From Eutrigla gurnardus (taxonomy: Eukaryota; Chordata; Actinopteri; Perciformes; Triglidae), in NCBI GenBank assembly GCA_963514095.1, contig OY741266.1:8266092-8330091 (forward strand): a stretch of 64,000 bases of DNA. The letters run 5' to 3'. Under the pieces are notes generated by a model. The model was not told where the DNA came from. It searched no databases and saw only the letters and a list, made by a program, of their open reading frames with translations. Below are positions 58,374-64,000 of the stretch, piece by piece; the first letter of the stretch is position 1; each line of letters opens with the position of its first letter. The translations under genes were made by a program, and so were the position numbers.

Positions 58374-58640
58374 AGGCAGAGTAGCTGATTCTATTCAGAA
58401 ACACTTTGTTATATTACTTAAAATCCTCGTAACATGCAAATAATAATGAATACATTGAATGCTCTGACATAAAACATTTAAAAAAAAAAAGGAATCTGTG
58501 GCCGTGGCAGGACTCAATCAAAAAAGTGGGGCTGAAGAAAATAATTGGAGGTCCTGCCTGTCTGTCAATGCTTACTTCCTAATCACGCACACTCTGCCGA
58601 TCTCGAGCACTCGTTTGGTGTTCTGGGGGAGCAAAGTAGA
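58374..58640 (-). mobile_element. TTAA-target MITE, second copy (truncated)
   Basis: TTAA then AGGCAGAGTAGCTGATTC at the left; the interior is the reverse complement of the MITE at 26165-26514 (shared 'gccgtggcaggact', 'tgtcaatgcttacttcctaa', 'gagcactcgtttggtgttct'). The far end is lost. Confidence 0.55.
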
Positions 58641-58864
58641 ACGCATAAAGGAAGACTTAAGCATATAATAATAAGATGCCTGGGTTTGTAACCGTTTTAG
58701 CGGACACAGACAAACAATGCCACCTTGCTGATACAGGATCAGAAAGCTCATGTATGTGTCGTTCTCGAGGGCTGGACAAACAACACATCTCGTTTTTTAA
58801 TTAGGAGAACTGTTCAATCATGAACAGTGTAAGCCTGACCATTGCTATCTTAGGATTTTTGTAA

Positions 58865-59061
58865 CCCGTGACCATATTTGGACTGTGGAGGAGCGACGGG
58901 TGGATCTGATAAACACAAGCAGCAGAGCAGCATCCAGAGCAGCAACCTTAATGGATCCATCTGGATTCTGGTGTGAAGCTGTTAACAAAGTTACCTTCAT
59001 AATTCAAGGTCAACTTTACAGCTAAGAGTTAGTCATCTTAGTAGCTGACTGCATTGGGGGC
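58865..59061 (+). repeat. Dispersed repeat, copy B (uninterrupted)
   Basis: Aligns with copy A (10683-10700 plus 11053-11227). At the point where copy A carries the SINE this copy reads straight through, 'catatttggactgtgg' to 'aggagcgacgg'. Confidence 0.7.
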
Positions 59062-59925
59062 GTGGTAGCAACCTGGAACAGGAACAGTGTTGTTCCTAAT
59101 TTCATTGTCTTCCGTCTCGATTGTCGGGTGAAGTGTTGGTTCACGTTTGCACTGTGATCTGTAGGTTTAGCTTCTATCTTTATATATATATTTTTTCTGC
59201 CAATTCAGTTTGACATCCTGGATTTACCCTTCACCTATCTGTCTGCTTCTTTCTGAAATCACTTTTTGTTTTTCCAAAAATGAGATCATATTAATGCAGG
59301 GAGTGTAGTTAGTGACAGTGTGGGCTCCGCTGTAAGTCAGACAGCTTGACGGCGGAGCAGTGGGGGGCGGGATTTAAAAAAGTTCAGTTGGATGGTGGAT
59401 AACAGTATCAGCCCTTGTAGCTGGAACTACAAAGTGCAAGTGCAATGACAGTCATGCAAAAGGTGAGCAGTAGAGTCAGTAGTTATTATGGTCTGCCTGA
59501 GAACCGGTGATTAATGGTCTGACAGCAGCCAGCAGTCCTTGTAGCCTCAATATTAGATGGATAGATGACTTTTAATTATCTCCTGGCAACAAATAGCTGT
59601 TAAATATTACACATACCTGGGAAATTCCTGCTCTGACACATACAGACGACCAAACCAACTCATTTTTATGTTAACTGATGCGTTGTGCACATGAAACTTT
59701 ACAATAACCTGATAACGATTTAACACGTCAGCGTCATGTCTGCATAATTACCCTTCTACATTAAAGTCACAGCAGCAGTTTGTGCCAAGAAATATTTCCA
59801 TATCACTTTCAAAGGAATGTCATCAGATGAACCTAAAGGCTGCAGCAGCACAAGGTTAAACCGAGAGAGCAGTATATTGTTAGACAGAACGTAATGCTTT
59901 TATTTCTCTTATTAGACACTACAGG
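59062..59925. other. No gene recognised
   Basis: Nothing recognisable apart from short AT-rich tracts. Confidence 0.4.
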
Positions 59926-60010
59926 CTGCACGGTGGTGTAGTGGGTACTGTCACCTCACAGCGAGAGGGTCCCGGGTTTGATTCCCAGTTCGGGTTTCTT
60001 CTGTGTGGAG
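59926..60010 (+). mobile_element. SINE fragment, 5' head
   Basis: GGCTGCACGGTGGTGTAGTG through the B-box-like GGGTTTGATTCCC and on to 'ttctgtgtggagt', then it stops. This is the same SINE as at 10701, and here the A-B spacer ('ggtactgtcacctcacagcg') is intact. Confidence 0.65.
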
Positions 60011-60129
60011 TGGAAAAAAAGACAGCTTATAGGAATTTGATAGTGAGCAAAGTGTCACAAACAGCAAGGCAGAGAGAGGAACATGAAGTCATTATTGAAC
60101 TTTCTCAAAATGGTGCATCGTTTGAACCC

Positions 60130-60811
60130 AGTTCATCTAATGAAATATATAAATGTGGCCAGGTCAACGAAGGAGGAGACCGGACACAAAAATAACTTTT
60201 AGTAGGATCTTTAATACCCCGACTGCCCTCTAATGAACACAGCATTAATTCTCTAATTTTGAGAGATTTGCTTGTAATCAAATAAAAAACATAAAACAAA
60301 TTCTTTCCTGTCTTTCCTTAATTTCTTCTGAGTGTCTCAGTACAAAACAGGCAAAACAAACCAAAACAAACCAAAACAAACAACAGCAGTGGCCTATTCC
60401 TATGTAAACAGGAAATAAAATACATTAATTAGCATGAATACATTTTTAAGCCACTCTCTTCATTTTATCAGACACATTTTACAGTACACATCAAGTTTTA
60501 ACTCAGTAAACTTCATGAGTTAAATTAATAAACACCATGAATTAACTTTAATGTACATCTTTATATATCTCTTCGCAAAATATGTTTTTTTACCGTGACC
60601 TTTACTGAACTTATAGTACATTCAGAAAGCAAAATCATGTGCTCACTTACTCTAGCTTGTAGCTTAAGAGCCTCACCCTGCACCTGGATGCAGCTCACAC
60701 GCACACACGGCTCTCTGTCTCCCCTCTACATGGGTAACAACACACAGCTTCATAAATAACACTTTAACACAGAAAATGTAACTTTAACTAAGATTTCAGT
60801 TCACTTGTCTG
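60130..60811 (-). mobile_element. Probable 3' untranslated region and LTR of the Gypsy element
   Basis: This is the DNA beyond the pol stop. On the minus strand a polypurine stretch AGAGGGGAGACAGAGAG (near 60712-60728) could be the plus-strand primer site. An ATTAAA signal lies near 60210, followed by T/G-rich DNA. I could not fix the LTR ends because the other LTR is outside the window. Confidence 0.4.
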
Positions 60812-63800
60812 CTACAAGTCAACGTCCTCTGTGACTTCTGTACCCATAGCCCCTTTAAGTTGTGATGAATAAAAGACCATGCCAGCTAACACCTGAGACA
60901 GTAAATCTGGACTAAAGGACACTGCGTTGCATGCAGACCTGGGTAAGTTAAAAGGGTTTCTGTTCTTTCCAGCTGTTGTTCTCCGGCTCCTTCGTGGAGG
61001 GGAAATGGGTGTGTCACCACTTACAGTTCCCTCCTTTTTCCTCCGGGGAGCAGGCACTGGCCTCTCCTCTGGCCTCTCTGCAGGTGTAGAGGGAGGTCCT
61101 GACAGTGGATGAGAAGTGGGCAATGGTTCCGTCTCCAAGCTCTCCTCAGGTCTGTCACTCCTCTCCTTCCCAAGTCCATCCTCACTCTCTTCCAGTCTCT
61201 CAGTCTCTTCCTGGTATTCTGTCTCAACAATCACTGGATCCACATTCTCAAACTCCTGAGTTGTATCCTGCTCAGCTGCTGGATATGTCACTCTCTCTTC
61301 CAAAATGAACTCAGGCTCCATGAACTCCATCTCTAGCTCTTGCCTTGGGGCAGGTTCATTCACAGGAGTGGCTGAATGGTGACGTTGCCTCGGCGCTGGC
61401 ACAGGACCCACACATGGCTGCAGGTTAGATCGATGCACCCTCTTTACCGGCCCACCCTCTAGGGGCTCCACTGTGTACGTGGTCCCTTGGATCTCAACAA
61501 CTTTGTACGCCGTGGCTGACCAAGCGTCTTGGATTTTGTTCCTTCCTGGTGGACGATGGCAGAGATAAACCAGCTGTCCCACCTCAACATCTGGACAGTA
61601 CACGCGCTCTTGCTGCTGAGCTAGTCTCTCTTCAGCCTTTCGTTCAGCACATTCTCTCGCTCTGGCATGCGCATCTTGAAGAAGCTCCTGGTGTACAGCC
61701 AACCAGTCTGGTTTATCACCGTTCTCCTGTTCATGGCCCAGCAGTGCATCAATAGGAAGATGAGGGTGAACTCCAAACAGCAAATAATAGGGTGAATACC
61801 CCGTGGTCGAGTGTGGTGTGACATTGTACGCATACACAAGCTCTGACAGGTGTTCAGGCCAACGCCGCTTCTTCTCAGGGGGAAGTGTACGCAAAAGATC
61901 ATGCAGAGTGCGATTGAACCTTTCACACTGGGGGTTCCCTTGAGGGTGATGTGGTGTTGTGCGGGTTTTCTTCACTCCATACAATCGGCATAACTCTGCG
62001 ATCACTGCACTTTCAAAATTCCTGCCCTGATCAGAGTGCAGGCGTTCTGGTACTCCATACTTTAGAAACCACTCTTTCAGGATGACTTTAGCAGTGGTTT
62101 CTGCCTTCTGATCACGTGTGGCAAAGGCCTGACTGAACTTAGTAAACACATCTGTCATTACAAGTACATTTTCACGGCCATCTGTGGCACGTTCCAGTGT
62201 TGTGTAATCCATAGCAACCACCTCAAGTGGGCGAGTGGCCAAGAATGGAGTCTGTGGGGCCTGAATCTTTGGCTGTGGCATTTTGGTTAACACACACCTC
62301 TGACATTTCTTCACCCACTGCTCAACATCCCCATACATACCCACCCAAAAACATCTTTGTCTCAACAGGCCCAACGTCCTTTCAATTCCTTGATGTCCCA
62401 TTTGCTCGTGAACACTTTTGAGAACCTGTTCCTTGAGACAGTCCGGCAACAGTAGCTGATGACAGGTTCCAGAATGAGCATCTTCAATCACTCTGTACAT
62501 AAGTCCATCTTTCTCTTGTAGTCGCGACCACTGTTTCAGCAAGGAGCAGACTGGCTTTGTCAGAGTTTTCTTTTCCTGGTAAGTTGGTTTCCTTTGTTTA
62601 TCCCAGAACCCTCTCAAAACTCTAAGAGCTGGGTCGGACTCTTGGAAGCTCTGGAGCTCTGCTTTGGAATATCCAGGGAGTGTGGGAGTGTTCTCCTGGG
62701 CCACACTGTTAGTCCCTGTCTCACTGACTTCAGATGCACTTAACTGTCTGAACTTACAACACTCAACACCTGCGATCACTAGATCTACGTCTAGGGCTGT
62801 ACCTGTCCTGAGAGTGTTACATATGGCTACGCATCCATCATATTCTGCATCCTCACTATCAGGTTCTGGCTCACCATTTGCTGGTCGCCGAGAAAGGGCA
62901 TCAGCAGCAGTATTACACCTGCCGGGGCGATACTTTACATCAAAATCAAAGACGGCCAACTGAGCGACCCAACGCTGCTGAAGGGCTCCTAAACTGGCTG
63001 TGGAGAGGTGGCACAGGGGGTTGTTATCGGTGATGATAGTGAACTTTGACCCCAAAAGATAACTCCTAAATTTCTTGGTGACTGCCCACTTTAAGGCTAG
63101 GAGTTCAAGCTTCATGCTACTATAGTTTTGATCATTCTTTTCTGCCCCTCTGAGCCTCCTACTGGCATAGGCTATAACTGTCTTCCTTCCCCTTTGTTCC
63201 TGATGTAGAACCGCCCCTAAACCCAGGCTGCTGGCATCTGTCTCTAGTATAAAAGGAAGAGTGAAATCTGCATAGCCTAGTGTGGGAGCACTGGTTAGCT
63301 TCTCTTTCAAATGCTCAAAAGCTCTTAGACACTCTGGTGTCCACGACGACCTGAACAGCTGATTAGCCCTGACCTGGCTGCTTTCCTTGACGCATGCAGT
63401 TACAACATCATGAAGAGGCCCTGCAATCTGTGAAAACCCCTCTATGAACCTCCTATAGTAACTGCAAAACCCCAAAAACGACCTAAGCTCTTTCACAGTG
63501 CTAGGGATGGGCCATGACTTCACTGCACTTATCTTTTCTGGATCTGTGTCTATACCTTGGGCTGAGACCTGGTGGCCAAGGAACCTAACCTCAGGTTGGA
63601 GAAAATGGCACTTCTCCACTTTAACTTTCAGACCTGTCTCTTTCAACCTCTTCAGAACGGTCTCAAGTCTCACCAAGTGGTCCTGGAAGTTTGGAGAAAA
63701 CACAAGCAAGTCATCTAAATAAATCAACACAATCTGGAAGGCTAAATCACTCATCGTGGCCTGCATCAAACGTTGAAACGTTGCAGGGGCGTTACATAGC

Positions 63801-64000
63801 CAGAAGGGCATTCGTAGGTACTCGTATAGCCCAAATGGTGTTGTGAACGCTGTCTTGTCTCTATCTTTCTCATTCATCACAACCTGGTGGTATCCGCTTG
63901 CAAGATCGATGGTTGAGAAGAAAGCCGCACCACTCAGGGCATCCAGACTCTCGTCGATGCACGGAAGTGGAAATGCATCACGCCTAGTTTTCGAATTCAG
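60812..64000 (-). CDS. Ty3/Gypsy Pol polyprotein (RT-RNase H-integrase), partial at the right edge
   Basis: The frame stays open to the window edge, 40 codons upstream of the first Met at 63880, so gag, protease and the RT start lie outside. Counting from that Met: the edge segment has the RT motif FSTIDLASGYHQV; IYLDD (54-57) is the RT active site; RNase H has ETDASS (~213-217) and TDNNPL (~284). Integrase begins with an HHCC zinc finger (H491, H496, C526, C529). Its core has D558, D617 (HSDQG) and E653 (QCERF), a D,D-35-E spacing. The region to ~820 is a GPY/F-like C-terminal domain. An acidic, Pro-rich tail of ~200 residues with basic RRSRR motifs ends the protein. One RT position reads RMPFWLCNAP where Gly is usual. 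No stop or frameshift interrupts 1,062 codons, so the copy is recent, possibly competent. Confidence 0.93.
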   Translation of the reverse strand: MNSKTRRDAFPLPCIDESLDALSGAAFFSTIDLASGYHQVVMNEKDRDKTAFTTPFGLYEYLRMPFWLCNAPATFQRLMQATMSDLAFQIVLIYLDDLLVFSPNFQDHLVRLETVLKRLKETGLKVKVEKCHFLQPEVRFLGHQVSAQGIDTDPEKISAVKSWPIPSTVKELRSFLGFCSYYRRFIEGFSQIAGPLHDVVTACVKESSQVRANQLFRSSWTPECLRAFEHLKEKLTSAPTLGYADFTLPFILETDASSLGLGAVLHQEQRGRKTVIAYASRRLRGAEKNDQNYSSMKLELLALKWAVTKKFRSYLLGSKFTIITDNNPLCHLSTASLGALQQRWVAQLAVFDFDVKYRPGRCNTAADALSRRPANGEPEPDSEDAEYDGCVAICNTLRTGTALDVDLVIAGVECCKFRQLSASEVSETGTNSVAQENTPTLPGYSKAELQSFQESDPALRVLRGFWDKQRKPTYQEKKTLTKPVCSLLKQWSRLQEKDGLMYRVIEDAHSGTCHQLLLPDCLKEQVLKSVHEQMGHQGIERTLGLLRQRCFWVGMYGDVEQWVKKCQRCVLTKMPQPKIQAPQTPFLATRPLEVVAMDYTTLERATDGRENVLVMTDVFTKFSQAFATRDQKAETTAKVILKEWFLKYGVPERLHSDQGRNFESAVIAELCRLYGVKKTRTTPHHPQGNPQCERFNRTLHDLLRTLPPEKKRRWPEHLSELVYAYNVTPHSTTGYSPYYLLFGVHPHLPIDALLGHEQENGDKPDWLAVHQELLQDAHARARECAERKAEERLAQQQERVYCPDVEVGQLVYLCHRPPGRNKIQDAWSATAYKVVEIQGTTYTVEPLEGGPVKRVHRSNLQPCVGPVPAPRQRHHSATPVNEPAPRQELEMEFMEPEFILEERVTYPAAEQDTTQEFENVDPVIVETEYQEETERLEESEDGLGKERSDRPEESLETEPLPTSHPLSGPPSTPAERPEERPVPAPRRKKEGTVSGDTPISPPRRSRRTTAGKNRNPFNLPRSACNAVSFSPDLLSQVLAGMVFYSSQLKGAMGTEVTEDVDL

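Overview
The window looks like repeat-dense non-coding DNA from a ray-finned fish, probably a teleost. The evidence is the repeat set: Rex3/RTE-like and L2-like LINEs, tRNA-derived SINEs of common teleost types, many hAT elements with 8-bp target-site duplications (TSDs), a Tc1 transposon, an IS630-like fragment, a Ty3/Gypsy polyprotein and very abundant (AC)n/(GT)n microsatellites. I found no convincing multi-exon host gene, rRNA, canonical tRNA or CRISPR array. The window is best read as intergenic or intronic sequence.

Layout. 0-1 kb: a short reading frame resembling the N-terminus of ZMYM1-like/TTF-type zinc-finger proteins, behind two perfect NRF-1-type motifs. 4.5-5.0 kb: a hAT MITE. 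6.7-7.6 kb: a decayed L2-like LINE. 10.7-11.0 kb: a SINE with a 15-bp TSD. 11.2-17.1 kb: one hAT element (TSD GAGGCCAC) containing a complete 1.9-kb solo LTR (TSD TACA) and a second hAT (TSD GGTCGCAT). 17.4-18.4 kb: a non-autonomous IS630-like element that keeps a promoter and a Gly/Arg-rich N-terminal frame. 18.8-19.5 kb: a TG-rich minisatellite. 20.3-21.9 kb: a hAT carrying a nested Harbinger-like element (TSD TTA). 26.2-30.0 kb: a TTAA MITE, then a Rex3-like LINE broken by a 5'-truncated copy of the same LTR. 34.6 kb: a tRNA-derived SINE. 35.2-40.2 kb: a hAT (TSD CCTGCATT) carrying a small hAT and a 3.4-kb CACTA-like element. 41.7-43.3 kb: a full-length Tc1 element with an uninterrupted DD34E transposase. 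43-52 kb: mostly microsatellites. 52.7-53.5 kb: hAT and LINE fragments. 54.7-54.9 kb: a facing pair of AC and GT tracts. 58-60 kb: dispersed-repeat fragments. 60-64 kb: a Ty3/Gypsy element on the minus strand that runs off the right edge.

The most unusual object is the 3.4-kb element at 36.7-40.1 kb. Between terminal inverted repeats beginning CACTCTTAGAAATAA it carries a roughly 56-bp minisatellite, sub-terminal AAGGGTTCT-type repeats, a two-exon mini-gene with the start of a SAM-like domain, and at least six tRNA-like modules in both orientations. The modules are diverged from one another but two of them align along their whole length. I do not recognise this combination.

The TSDs allow a relative order of insertions: host hAT elements first, then LTR, hAT, Harbinger-like and CACTA-like elements inside them. 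The Tc1 copy looks comparatively young because its roughly 280-bp inverted repeats differ at only about 8-10 positions.
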